Made by a program: the position numbers and the translations under genes
Notes under the pieces: generated by a model
The model's input: the letters and a program-made list of their open reading frames with translations, nothing else
What the model was told of the DNA's origin: nothing
Database searches by the model: none
Source of the DNA: Utricularia gibba
Taxonomy: Eukaryota > Streptophyta > Magnoliopsida > Lamiales > Lentibulariaceae
Direction: 5' to 3'
DNA: 64,000 nucleotides
NCBI GenBank assembly: GCA_002189035.1
Contig: CM007992.1
Coordinates: forward strand, 682,001 to 746,000
In this document: positions 46,456-58,058 of the stretch, piece by piece
Position numbering within the stretch: the first letter of the stretch is position 1
How the letters are laid out: the number at the start of each line of letters is the position of its first letter

Positions 46456-47097
46456 GTGCATTAAAGAGTCCAAATTCAACTCTTTTAAATAATTAGATAA
46501 TATACGTATATTATTCTTTTTGAGCATTAAAGAGTCCAAATTCAAGGTAAATGAATTTTTTTAAAAAATTATAGATTTAAATATTTAAAAAAAATGAATG
46601 AACGTCTTATAAAAATATTTATATAATTTATTTTAATTAAAAAAATAAGACTAGAAACATAATAATGATATATCATATTAATTACCGATAAAAAACATGT
46701 TTAAATAGTAGTATCTTTTTAATCTTATATGAGATTTTTTTTTTTCGAAAACAATGAGAATATAAAACTGTAAAAGTTGTATACTTAGTATGGACAATAT
46801 TATCCAAGAGATCGCCTAGCTCATGACATTAAAACTTTTTATCTCATATGAATGTCTTAACAATTGAGTTTCAGTTTATTTCTGTTATTCATAAAATGCA
46901 TTTGATTAACATAATATAATTTCAAAGTTATATTTATAAAATTCTATAACACATCTAATTCATTTCACGTTTTTGCATACCATAAAATTGTATGTGTCAA
47001 ATACAATTTTAACCATACGAGATGTGTTTATGAAGATATGAATAATTTAAATATATTATTAATTAAATTACTCGATCAAATATGAGTAATAGTTATT

Positions 47098-47246
47098 AAG
47101 CTCTAAAGTCAAGTATAGGGGCAAAGGGGATTAGGATGAAGATTAATGTGGATGAGTAGGGGTGGAGAGCTTTCTTGCCTAATCCTAGGATGAAGTCAAA
47201 GAAGAAAAAAGGCATGTGAAAAAATCCATGAGTTGAAATTATGTAA
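47098..47246. repeat. 150-bp dispersed direct repeat, copy 2
   Basis: Second copy of the element at 46305-46455, in the same orientation, ending about 285 bases from the NAC stop codon. Either a segmental duplication or two members of an unrecognised repeat family. Confidence 0.8.
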
Positions 47247-47529
47247 TAACACTAATTCCTCTTAGGAATAGTCTAAATTCAATTCTTTTAAAAAAGTACA
47301 CTCCGTATTTAGTCGGTAATACGGTTTATATTGTTCATTTTAGATATTCAATTATTTTATAAATCTTTAAAAAATTATAATTATGATTAGTGTTGAATTA
47401 AATTTGAAATAGTAATACTAATATTTTTATAATGGATGATTTTCTTTTTATTTTCTTTTTATTTTTTGAATTTTTGGAAGGTTACTCATAAAAGGGCTAA
47501 TACTAACATTTACATAGAGAAGTAGCTCA

Positions 47530-48553
47530 TCAGCAAGTCCAATAGGTGTCCATTTCAGGGTATTGTTCCTCGCACATGAAACAGTTGCGGGTATCTTCTG
47601 TATACTCTCTGCTGACGGCCACATCGGAGGTCATGCTGGATAGGGCGCCGAATGGAGGAACCGTCGTAGGCGCCACTAGATTGCCAAAGCGGGAGTTGGG
47701 GCCGGAAATGGAGAATCCGCTACCGTCGCCTCCGTGAAGGTAAGTCATCGCCGGTGGGAGAAGAAAGGGCAAGTGCATGATGGTCGGAGATGCTGTGTTA
47801 CTGAAAACCACCTTGTTGAGTCGTTGAATTTCTGCTGGGGTTAAGAATTTTCCGGCTGGAAGCTGGATATTCTGCGGCTGCTGCGAGCATGATGGCCTTG
47901 CGACGGCTTTCGATTTTGGGGAGGGCTTTTTGCCGCCGGTGGTCTTCTGGAAGACGCGGCAGACTACCCATTCCTCTAGCTGCACGAACTGCTCATTTTT
48001 TACTTCGATTCTTGATGGATAACTAAAGAAGACGTGAAGAGAAAGACGGACCTTCGTGGTTCTGTGAGAAGATTTATGGTGGAGACGATACTCGTGCATG
48101 ACCCAGTTAGTTTTCTCTCCTCTAGGAGCTCTTCCTCGGTAAAAGACCAGCGTTTTCTTCAGTCCGGCCAAATCCGCCGTGCTTCCGTCGTGTATCTCCT
48201 TATCTTTTCCGGTGGTCTTCCAATACCCACTGCCAGTGGCGCGATTAGTCCTCACTCCGGTAGGGTACTTCCGATCACGGAGGCTGTAGAAGTACCACTC
48301 TGTCTCTCCCATCTTCGCCTTCCCTACAGACCGAAAAAGTTGAACACGGCAGACTTTGAAACTCTGGATATCTGAGCATACCTGGAAGATCCCACGGCTC
48401 CGATTTGTTGAGATCCACCACTCCCATTGCTCCCGTTTCAAACCTCTCATCAGCAATCTTGTTTATCAGATAGTACGCGATGAGCTCCTGGTCCGTCGGA
48501 TGGAACCGGAAACCCGGCGGCAGTTTTTCCCCACTAACTACCTTCGCCTCCAT
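47530..48553 (-). CDS. NAC domain transcription factor
   Basis: Three exons on the minus strand: 48382-48553, 48052-48323 and about 47530-47979 (297 residues). The NAC domain runs through subdomains A to [99 protein letters not shown] and [11 protein letters not shown]. The C-terminal activation region has [20 protein letters not shown] and ends TYWTC. The exon 3 acceptor is ambiguous: AGs at 47980, 47986 and 47995 all keep the frame and would add up to five residues before LEEWVVC. It resembles CUC/NAC100-type factors; the subgroup is not firm. Confidence 0.92.
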
Positions 48554-49802
48554 CACCAGATTTCAGTTCATAAACCAGTAGCAGCACACTCAATCGCCCT
48601 TCCCTCTTCTCCCACCACTCCGCAACGGAAGAGAATGAAGACGAATGGTGAGCAGGGAGCCTCCAAGCTAGGGTTTTGAAGAAGATGCCAAGACAAGAAC
48701 ACGTCCAAAAGTCTCACCCACTCTCAGTCTTCTGGCACAAGGAGCTTGACTTGCTGCTGCGCAGACGACAGTGACCAAGGATCAGAAGAGTGTGTGCTTG
48801 TAATGATAAGATGAGAAGAAAAGGATGGCTTCCATTCAGACCCATAAGCTCACAGGACAGGATAGGTTTAGGGATTCGCTCATCCACCGCCATAGGATCC
48901 ATCTCTTCCTTTAAAAAACTCCAGTTCGGTAGTCGCAGTTTGGAAACTATCCCACAGGTTGCTGATCTCCTGACAGGGATGGTGGCACTAATAGCTTATC
49001 CACAATAAAAATAATATTCATAATGGCTGGTGTTTTATAAGGTAAAGTTGTCGTTCACTTGCTCCACTCACCTATGCTTGACTCAATCCCCCTACGGCCG
49101 CATTAGCCTTGTCCTAAATAAAACACGAAAAAGATAAAAATGATCAAAATCTCAATCACATAATTCATTATTCTAAAATATTTATCGATTCCTACTTGGA
49201 ACCCCTTAGAACATCTTTATTCATTTACGGAAATGATGATGTGGTTTCCGTTATTGAGTTTCCTTTCCGGGTTTCCTCAAAATGATTTCTACAGCATATA
49301 ACTTAAAATAAAATTGATTTCCGCAAAAATAAAAATAATTTCCGGAAATCCATGTCAACATTTCTGAAAATCACTAAAGATGCTCTTATGTGCACATGAG
49401 ACCCAGGTCACTCTCAAACTTATTAAAGTTAATAGATTGATATCCTATATAAATAAGTTGAAGTAATAGAACTATCATATATTAATATTTTGAAGTGATT
49501 TTGTTTAATTTTTGTAAATTCTAATATTATTATATTATGTGAAAAAAAATAGAAATTCAGAAAGAATCTTGAGTAGCGTGATAATTAGGGATGATTTTTG
49601 TATTTTTCAGAAAGAAACAACAAAAATGATTGACTCGTTTTGACGGGTTTGCCATGTAGATAAAAAGGATTTATTATTATTATAAGACAATTTATAGCAA
49701 TATTATAATTTTATTTAATAGAATTTGGGCCTCGGGCCAAAAGTCGAAAACGTTCTACGCAAAAATCTGAGAATTTTGAATCATCAACCATCGGAGCCGT
49801 TG
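48554..49802. other. Divergent spacer between NAC and EndoV
   Basis: About 1.25 kb between head-to-head genes. The left 450 bases are the NAC leader and promoter. The middle is AT-rich with no coding signal. A TGGGCC motif at 49726-49731 lies about 77 bases before the EndoV start. Confidence 0.5.
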
Positions 49803-51499
49803 ATGAGAATGGAGGAGTCTGCGTCTTCGTCTTCGGAAAACCTTCCTGCGCCGGAACTCCTTGCCAAATGGGTAGAGTATGGATCCGCTACTTCTCGGCG
49901 CCTTGTTTCTTTCTCTCTCTCTCTCGCTTTTTTCTTTTTTGTTAGCTGATGCACGAACTGAATTTTAGGGTTCAGCATTTTCTGAAGAAACGACTGATCG
50001 TGGAGGATGGATTCAGCTGGAAGCTACCCAAGTCGGATTCTCGGAGTTACGAAGGTCAGAAGCACGGTTTATGTGAAGAATGCCTCAAGTCTGTTGGTGG
50101 GGTTGATTTGACTTTCTCAAAAAATGACCCATCCATTGCCTGCGCGTCTCTTGTGGTCCTGGATTTCTCTACTCTTGAAGTTGTGTATGAGGATTCAGTT
50201 ATCGTTAAGCTTTCGGTGCCATATGTTCCTGGATTTTTGGCTTTCAGAGAGGTATTGGAATAGAATTCTCTCTTACTCGAAATTGACACTTGGGGATATA
50301 CAGGAAAATGCAGATTGTTAGGTTTTTCTTTGGAAATATCTATCTATGCATGCAAGTGAACGAAGATCGCTACAGCTATTCGTTGTAACCTTCTCTATCA
50401 TCAGGCCCCCGTGATACTAGAGCTTTTACAGAAAATGAAAAAGATGGAATCTCCATGGTATCCTCAGGTGACGAATTACGCTAGAACTAAGCAATTTCCC
50501 TCGTATTTAGAGGATACTCATGTGAGGGATGTGCGTTCCCTACCTCCCTTAAGGGGAAAAAGGGGCAACTTAATATTTGTTTCTTCTGTGATATGTATAA
50601 CCAGGTTCTTATGGTTGATGGAAATGGAATTCTTCATCCTCGAGGTAAGCTATAATGCTCGATAACCTTCAGTTTGCATATTCCATTCTGCAGCATCATA
50701 ACTTGGTCTTAGTGATCTTATGGAATCAACTATTTTTTCTTCTCCAATAAGAGCATAGTCTCATTCTCTCTGCTCCCTTGCTGTGTGATCATTGCTTGTG
50801 CTGTAACTCATATAGTCGCCATCCTCATTTTAAGTTGTGGTCCGTGCAGGATTTGGATTGGCCTGTCATGTTGGCGTTTTGGCCAATCTTCCCACAATTG
50901 GTATAGGAAAGAATGTATGGTAACTCTGCTGTCATTCAAAAATTACAATGCATCATTTCTTACCTATTAGGAGGTTAATCCAGTTTACAACCACATTTTT
51001 CCAAATATTCTCTCCTCTCTCAGCTACATCAAGTTGATGGACTCACACAATCAAGAGTTAAACAGCTCTTTGCTGCTGACAGCAACTCATCCACAGATAT
51101 CTTCACTTTGGTCGGCAACTCTGGTGCCACATTAGGAGCTGTAAGTTTATGCTGTGGTTTCCTCTTTTTATGCTCTGAAAATGAGTAGTTAGTAATAGTA
51201 ACGTGCAGGCAATGCGATCATCCAAGGGCTCCATGAAACCTGTGTTTATTTCAGTCGGCCACTCCATCTCTCTTGCCAGCGCAATCAAGATTGTGAAGTT
51301 ATGTTGCAGATTTCGGGTCCCTGAGTCGGTGAGGCAGGCAAGATGGCGAACATGGAATCCAGTGGAACTGAAAATCAAAACCTTCTCACGCCTTTCTTTA
51401 TATCGCTTGTAGGCTGACATCAGATCAAAGACCCGCCTGCATCAAGTGGAGCGTGGAAAAGCAGAAGTCTGTCCAAGAGGCAACCTGGTAATCATTTAA
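49803..51499 (+). CDS. ENDOV: Endonuclease V
   Basis: Eight exons: 49803-49876, 49969-50251, 50405-50467, 50605-50644, 50850-50914, 51024-51140, 51209-51337 and 51413-51499 (285 residues). Family landmarks are VGGVDLTFS (catalytic Asp), YVPGFLAFRE, MVDGNGILHPRGFGLACHVGVL (second catalytic Asp), PTIGIGKN, GATLGAAMRS, FISVGHSISLASAI and PESVRQADIRS. It cleaves next to deoxyinosine, or inosine in RNA. Intron 7 must use a GC donor (51338) to keep PESVRQADIR; a GT donor nine bases earlier (51329) also keeps frame but removes VRQ. The first exon ends inside the codon after KWV. The carboxyl end is short. Confidence 0.93.
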
Positions 51500-52113
51500 T
51501 TATCTCAAAAGCATCCATAGCATCCTAATTGTTTACATCAACGCCCCATTACAAAGGTGATTGAAGGATCTACTGTGTAACAGGAAGGAGAACGAAACCT
51601 CTGCCTTACCGAATGATGCCCTGTGTCTTGCCCCATCGGCGGCGAAAAAAGAAATGTGGCCTGTGGATGATCTGTGGATGTGGAGCTGATAAGCAGGTTG
51701 GCAGTTGGCTTAGATCCCTGATGACGCTGGTTCACGTGATGAATTTGATCCTTAGCGTGAATGCGGCCTGTGGATAATCTATGGATAATGCTGGAGGTCC
51801 ATTAACCAAAGAAGCAGTTAGTGTTCCCATCAGAACTCCTCCGAAATACAGACTTTAGCCATATGCTAATGTTGGCTGAAGTTCTGGAACCACAGACTCT
51901 TGTGAATCTTGTAAAATTGAGGAAGCAGCAGATGTATAATGAAGCTTGGATGGTAATCAATGAACTACCAAGAAGTTCAAGTAGCCAAATCTCGCATTTA
52001 GCAGAAGACAAGCATCAAGCATGCGCGATCCAAGAGTGACTACCTACAAGAACACGCGAGGGAAGCCAAACAAGACTCACAACACCATTTTCACTCGGCA
52101 AGAAAAAGAACCG
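51500..52113. other. Convergent spacer between EndoV and eIF4A-III
   Basis: About 610 bases of 3' sequence. A short motif (gcctgtggatgatctgtggat) near 51656 recurs in diverged form near 51764. A 72-residue open frame at 51821-52039 has no recognisable family and is not called. Confidence 0.5.
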
Positions 52114-54554
52114 TCAAATTAAATCAGCAACATTCATGGGCATTTCATCAATCTGTGTGCTGTAGTACTGCTCGATGTCCCTCAAGATTTTGATATCATC
52201 ACTTTTGACGAAGTTTATGGCCACACCCTGAAAATGGCCATCACAACCCATTTGAATTGTGGAAAAGACCCTTGGGAAACCGATAAGAAATCCGGAGAAC
52301 TTGAAAAGAGTGCACGAATTACCTTTCTCCCGAAACGGCCAGAGCGTCCAATGCGATGGATGTAGTTTTCTCTGTTGTTTGGAAGATCGTAATTAATCAC
52401 CAAGGACACCTATAAAAGATCAGCTCAATCATCCCCATGAATAATGATCCTCCGAACACATAATGCTCAAGTCTTCTATACAACAATACTAGAGAATGGG
52501 ATTTCTCTATCCCACGCATGATTACCTGTTGAACGTCTAGTCCCCTAGCCCAAACATCTGTGGTGATGAGGACTCTAGTCTGGCCAGATCGGAATTCTCC
52601 CATGATTGCATCACGCTCCTTTTGGGGCATATCACCATGCATGGATGAGACTGTGAAGTTGTTTTCGCGCATTTTTGCTGTCAACCAATCCACCTATTAC
52701 AAATAAAAAACAAAGAGCATGGTGGATAAGAAAACCCCCAAAACTCAGAAATTTGGCATGCAAGTTGCATCTCTTCAGTTGGAAAACTCCTCCATATGAT
52801 GAGATCAACTCAAAGAGATTTTCAACATTTTGATACAATCACACGAAAGAATGCAGTAAAACGTTTTCTTGAAGGAATTGATACTATCAGCCAACATACC
52901 TTTCTCTTTGTGTTGCAAAAGATTACGGCCTGCGTGATTGTAAGAGTATCATATAAATCACACAGAGTATCAAATTTCCATTCTTCTCTTTCAACGGCAA
53001 CAAAGAATTGCTTGATACCCTGAGAAGAATAGACAAAGAAAGAAGCAATTATTACCGATGGATACCATGTTCATTTTATGCCAAAAATGTCAAAGGTAAA
53101 AAATATCCAGACACACACCTCAAGGGTCAATTCATCACGCTTGACCAGTATCCTCACTGGGTCTGTCATAAATTTACTAGTAATCTCCAGTATTTCATTT
53201 GGTAGCGTAGCCGAAATCAAAACAACCTGAATATACAGCATGCCATAGAGTAATGATTTAAACACAAGCCTTCTAACGAATAACTAGGAAATAAGGGGAT
53301 ATAATGAACTAAACTGACTAATTACACTAAAGAATGCCACAAATAAAGAGGAGATTCCGCAGATACTAAATAAACATGATTTATAAATACAGATGGGGCA
53401 TTCTTCAGATAAAAAAACAGCTCAAAACTGTGATTAGAGTGGTAGTGTAAGGAAAAGTTCACCTGAAGCTCAGGTGGAAGATATCTGTACACGTCATAAA
53501 TCTGGTCCTTAAAGCCTCTGCTTAGCATTTCATCGGACTCATCCTACCAACAACATACACAATCAAGAACATTAGAATATCAAAACAGTGGACATGGGAA
53601 AGTGGAACACTTTGAAAAATAAAAATGAGTGGCCATACCAGAATTAATAACTTAATTGCCCGAGTTCGCAAAGTTCTTCTCTTGATCATGTCACAAACTC
53701 TACCTGGAGTTCCAGACACCACCTGAACTCCATGCTCCAACTTCCTGATGTCCTCCCCAAGATTTTTACCTCCAATGCAGGAATGGGCTTGCACATTAAT
53801 AAAGTCACCAATTGCCAATATTACTTTCTCCGTCTGAGCAGCCAACTCTCTCGTAGGCGACAATATTAGAGCTTGGACTCTGTTTCAAATACGAAATAAA
53901 ATGAGAACCAGTAAGTTTATTGGCCCAGCCATCCTTAAAAAGATAAGAGCACCAAATTTCATTTGATGAAAACTACAAAGAAATATACATGATGTGTACA
54001 AGATTACTAGCTGCTGCTGGCTTTCAATTCATCATGAAACAACAACGAGTGCTGAGGTATCTAACTTTCACGATGCAAATTGAGATGCCGATAACAGAGA
54101 AAAGAGCCCACATTCCAGAGGTTAGAACGCCCTACGCTAAAAGTGGGTGTTGCAAAATGCAAATGGCCAAGCCAAGAACAAAACCCCGCCAAACAACAAA
54201 ATCCAGAGCAAAAACAAATATTGTAACTTCAAAAGAACTGAAAACGTACTCAGAAGACTTGGTGTCCACGACCTGGCAAACGGCAAGCGCAATCATGGAT
54301 GTTTTCCCAGTTCCAGACTGCGCCTGAGCTATAACGTCCCGACCAGAAATAATCGGCAGAATCGCTCGCTGCTGAATAGCGGAAGGCTTCTCGAAGCCAT
54401 AGTTGTAGATTCCTCTGAGGAGATCTTCTTTTATTCCCATCTCGTCGAAACTCAATATCGGCTCCACACCTTTCGACGTCTCAAAAACGAGCTTCGCGTC
54501 GTCTTCCTCCATCCGCCGTCCCCCGCCCCCTCTCTGACTTCCCATCGCCGCCAT
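52114..54554 (-). CDS. EIF4A3: Eukaryotic initiation factor 4A-III (exon-junction complex helicase)
   Basis: Eight exons on the minus strand: 54250-54554, 53639-53879, 53463-53543, 53119-53226, 52900-53019, 52526-52693, 52323-52409 and 52114-52227 (407 residues, the family length). The start is [19 protein letters not shown]-box motifs in order: Q motif [12 protein letters not shown], Walker [28 protein letters not shown] (the plant eIF4A-III form of DEAD), [29 protein letters not shown] and [13 protein letters not shown]. The end [17 protein letters not shown] separates it from eIF4A1. It is the ATP-dependent RNA clamp of the exon-junction complex, nuclear, acting in splicing and nonsense-mediated decay. 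Introns are all GT-AG. Confidence 0.97.
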
Positions 54555-54815
54555 GCCGTGAAATCGGGACACCGAGAGACGCCGACAGAGATTCGCAGCC
54601 CTAGATAACTGATTTCGCTCCCAAAATCAACCAATTACGAATTATCCAATTTCCTTTTCCTTGACTAAATTTTGCCCATAAATTTCCGCCCCCGATTTAA
54701 ATATTTTACAAAATTTGATCCATTAATACCGATATTCTTAACATTTTTTTGCTTTTGAAAAAAACAATATTTTCCGTAAAAATTTAATAATTTCTTCTAA
54801 AAAAATACAAATGTG
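54555..54815. other. eIF4A-III promoter
   Basis: Short AT-rich interval between the helicase start codon and the kinase pseudogene. It must contain the helicase leader and core promoter. No sharp motif was recognised. Confidence 0.4.
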
Positions 54816-55665
54816 GATTGGGGCGAGTCCCCAAGGGTCTCCAGGGGCACCGTGAGTGGCCGGCGAGGCTGCATACTTCTGGGCCAACTGCGACACCCCA
54901 ACTTGGTGAAGCTGATCGGATACTGCTGTGAAGAGGAAGGCGCCTTCAAGTGTACGAGTTCGAGCCTGGAGGAAGCTTAGAGAGCCACCTCTTAAGATCG
55001 AAAAGTGAAGCTCATTATGCAGACTACCCTTTCTTCCGGCTACACAGATCATTGAGTTGGTATAAACTGATCGACACTGATTTCAGCTAGCAATCGGAGG
55101 GATACAGGACTGGCCTTACGGCAAGGAGCAGAGAAGCTGGTTATCTACAGAGATTTCAAGACCTCCAACATGTTGCTTGATTGGGAAACTCCATATAACA
55201 TGATGTGTGCATATCATGTCAAGTAAACCCAACCTCATAACTCTGGCAGGATTTCAAAGCAAATCTGCCGGACTTTGGGCTACTGAAATATGATTATTGA
55301 TCAATGGTGGTGGATGGTGCAGGTCACTTGACAAGTAAAAGTGACATCTACAGCTATGGGGTTGTTCTGCTAGAACTCCTGACGGGAAGAAGAGCTGTGG
55401 ACAAGACGTGGCTGAAAGCTCAACAAAACCTAGTGGAACGGACGATGCCCTATTTGGTGAGTACAAGAAGGATGAGTTGTAGAATGTATCCTATACTATT
55501 GGGTCAATAATCAGTCAAGGGAGCTAAAGAGATGGGACTTCCGGCCAAGAAATGTGTAAGCCTCAACACTAAAGATAGGCCTAGAGTGCCAGCAATTATC
55601 CAGACACTGGAAGGCCTGCAGTACCCAAGGATATGGCAGCCATACACGGCCAGTGGTCAGCTGTA
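54816..55665 (+). pseudogene. Decayed receptor-like cytoplasmic kinase (RLCK VII type)
   Basis: Kinase fragments appear in colinear order but in shifting frames: LGQLRHPNLVKLIGYCCEEEG, YEFEPGGSLESHLL, VIYRDFKTSNMLLD (catalytic loop), DFGLLKY (DFG), GHLTSKSDIYSYGVVLLELL and VKGAKEMGLPAKKC. An in-frame stop follows the DFG segment and the activation-segment APE region is missing. A short intron-like gap with GT and AG ends (about 55206-55251) remains between the catalytic loop and DFG, so the copy arose by DNA duplication, not reverse transcription. The N-lobe start and the end beyond LEGLQY are lost. Confidence 0.8.
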
Positions 55666-56083
55666 CCTAACCAAGAGAGGAAGATGACTCACACGACCAA
55701 ATGGAGGGGGGAAGGTGGACTTGGGTGTAAAAAATCAGCTTGTGCAGCAAGCCTAAAACAATATGAGAAAACTAAATCAAGTCCCTTCACAAGGAGATGT
55801 ATATGAAATACGTGATCTAGGCTGTGTTGGCGGCAAGAGAAGAAAGGTAACAGGAAATGGGTTGTGGATGCATGAAGGTGGATGCTTGTAGATACTTAAA
55901 AGTGTGCCTCTAATATATGATGCCAGATGTACCTATGTTTGAACCAATAAACAACAAACTTTCAGAGTCAAGGCTTCCTTAATGTGCTATGCTTTGATAA
56001 GGCATCCATGGATGTTCAGCAAAATCAAAGTTAGTGGTCTATCGAACAGCCTTACATGAAACTATCTTAAGAAGGAAAATTCT
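55666..56083. other. Spacer and OST4 3' region
   Basis: About 420 bases with no coding signal beyond kinase remnants. The right part is probably the OST4 3' untranslated region. Confidence 0.45.
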
Positions 56084-56194
56084 TCAGTTCCCATGGTATT
56101 TGGGATCCGCCATCACGAAATGGTAAGCAATCACCAGCACAAATATAAAGATTCCAAGAAAATTCGCAAAAAAACCAAGGTCTTGATCATCCAT
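56084..56194 (-). CDS. OST4: Oligosaccharyltransferase subunit OST4
   Basis: A 111-base frame encoding 36 residues: [16 protein letters not shown], then a hydrophobic run [14 protein letters not shown] and PKYHGN. This is the complete plant OST4, a single-pass ER membrane mini-protein that stabilises the STT3 catalytic subunit in N-glycosylation. The first codon (56194) is the only ATG that leaves the conserved N-terminus intact. The leader to the promoter near 56600 is about 400 bases and probably spliced. It is head-to-head with SNU13. Confidence 0.93.
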   Translation of the reverse strand: MDDQDLGFFANFLGIFIFVLVIAYHFVMADPKYHGN

Positions 56195-56807
56195 CGTGTG
56201 ATCTGATCAAAAGAACAGCAGAAAACATTATATCAGCGAAAAGGAACCAGCTTTGAACAACTTGAGAAAAAAAACCATGAATTATAACTATAACTTATGA
56301 TTCACTCATCCATTCAAGCAGATAAAAGAAACCCATGATTGAATTCTACGAAATCAAGGCGTACAGTCAAAAACACGTGAAATTGTGATCCACAAATCAA
56401 AAACAAGAGAAAAATTGGCAGCCGTAATGTATGCGAAGATTCCACTAAAAAAGAAGAATCTAAAACTAACGCGACCAACGAAAGCATTCACATCTCACTT
56501 CGATGAATCAGACCTTGATTACGTCGACGCCCAGATCCGCAACCCCTTTGCCGCAAATCCCAGTAAACTGGAAAACAAACCCAGTCTGTAGAATGAAGAC
56601 CGTTTTATCGAGCAGACGGCGTCGTTTTAACGGAATTCTTTTATTTTTTTTAATAAAAAGAATTTCAGGTTTGGGCCTTCAGCCCAACTTCTTCAAACTG
56701 ATCTCCCCTTCCTTTTTCAAACCGCAAAACCCTAGAGCATAAAACCCTCCAGATTTTTTGTGAAAACGCTTGGAAGTTGCAATTTCTTGCACAATTGTTC
56801 GCCGGCG
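56195..56807. promoter_or_regulatory. Bidirectional promoter of OST4 and SNU13
   Basis: About 610 bases between opposed start codons. A TGGGCC at 56672-56677, a GCCCA at 56682-56686 and a telo-box (AAACCCTA) at 56727-56734 sit 75 to 135 bases before the SNU13 ATG. Site II plus telo-box is the recognised pairing in plant promoters of translation and ribosome-assembly genes. Confidence 0.65.
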
Positions 56808-57670
56808 ATGGTAGCAACAAATCGCCCTCGCTTTTAGAACTTTCAATTTCGTTTCTGTAACTTCTTGTTGGTTTATGGATTTATTTTTGTGCAAGATAGG
56901 CTACAGAAGCTGTGAATCCAAAGGCATACCCGCTGGCTGATGCGCAGCTTACTATAACCATTCTTGATTTGGTTCAGCAGGCTTCTAATTATAAGCAGCT
57001 CAAGAAGGGCGCCAACGAAGGTGACCCATGACATTTTCGCTTATCAAGAAAGTTGTTTCATCGTATGTTACGTTTCCATACCTTCAGAGTGATATCTTTG
57101 TTGTGCAGCTACTAAGACGCTGAATCGTGGGATATCTGAATTCGTTGTTATGGCAGCGGATACTGAGCCTCTTGAAATACTTCTTCATCTGCCGCTTCTT
57201 GCTGAGGATAAGGTGACCATTGAGTAAATATGATACTAAAAAGTTCTTCTGGAGTACAGTGCATCTTCTCTCTTTTAAAAGTGTTGCCTTTTATATTGGC
57301 AAAACAAAATAATGCTTGGTTCATTGGATTGTGTGCTCAGATAGTTCTGTATGCTTGAAAAGATTGAAAGCTGTATTGTTCGTTTGATGGTGCTGAATTG
57401 ATTTATCTTGGCATGTTTCTAGAACGTCCCATATGTTTTCGTTCCATCAAAGGAAGCTCTAGGTCGAGCATGTGGGGTGACGAGACCTGTCATTGCATGT
57501 TCAGTCACAAGTAATGAGGGAAGCCAGTTGAAATCCCAAATAACACAGCTGAAGGTATTTTCTCATCCATATGTCATGGCTATAGTGAAGGTCAAGTTTG
57601 GTGTGTACATATGGATGTAAAATTGCCTCTTGCCTACTTGCAGGATGCTATTGAGAAGCTCCTCATCTGA
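56808..57670 (+). CDS. SNU13: SNU13/NHP2L1, 15.5K snRNP and box C/D snoRNP protein
   Basis: Five exons: 56808-56810 (the ATG alone), 56900-57020, 57109-57212, 57423-57554 and 57644-57670 (128 residues). The protein is near-invariant: [80 protein letters not shown] and [14 protein letters not shown], ending EKLLI. It belongs to the L7Ae/L30e kink-turn family and binds U4 snRNA and box C/D snoRNAs. The first coding exon holding only the start codon is notable but supported by a clean GT-AG pair. Confidence 0.97.
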
Positions 57671-58058
57671 TTGTGCACGGCTTCTCCTCAGTATGATGGG
57701 CCCCTGGGGCAACCACCCAAGGCTTTGACTGGTGATACTTTTGTCGGCTACCATGTGTGCTTTTTATTTGCCCTGGAACTTTTGATTTTGTGTTCAGTCC
57801 ACTCTTTGGATCATTTCTTATTTTAATGTTGGTTGTGTAGTGGATTCATGAGATCTTATGGCTCAATGTTGCATCCATCTCATTCGCTTATCACATTAAT
57901 TAAAGGTAAAAAATGGTGTCGATCAAACCTGCTTCTCGAGTGGAATTAAAGAAGGCTTGCAGCAAGGGCCATTGTGACAAAACCGTTTAGTTAACACCAA
58001 CCTCAAAAAACTTGTTTTTCTCATGACAAAAAAAGTTCAGGACTTTTGATCATGCAGA
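57671..58058. other. Convergent 3' spacer between SNU13 and RPAC1
   Basis: About 390 bases of 3' sequence. No gene, RNA or repeat was recognised. Confidence 0.5.

Larger units (their letters stand above)
44832..47529. other. 2.7-kb AT-rich spacer between WRKY and NAC
   Basis: After the WRKY promoter (to about 45300) the spacer is very AT-rich and has no supported gene. It contains a MITE-like inverted-repeat element (45952-46189) and two copies of a roughly 150-bp segment (46305-46455 and 47098-47246), listed separately. Confidence 0.6.

Noticed and set aside
51821..52039. 72-residue plus-strand frame between EndoV and eIF4A-III
   Set aside because: Looks protein-like in composition but matches nothing I recognise and lies in converging 3' regions.
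56385..56591. 68-residue plus-strand frame in the OST4/SNU13 interval
   Set aside because: Lies in the OST4 leader and promoter region; Lys-rich, no homology.
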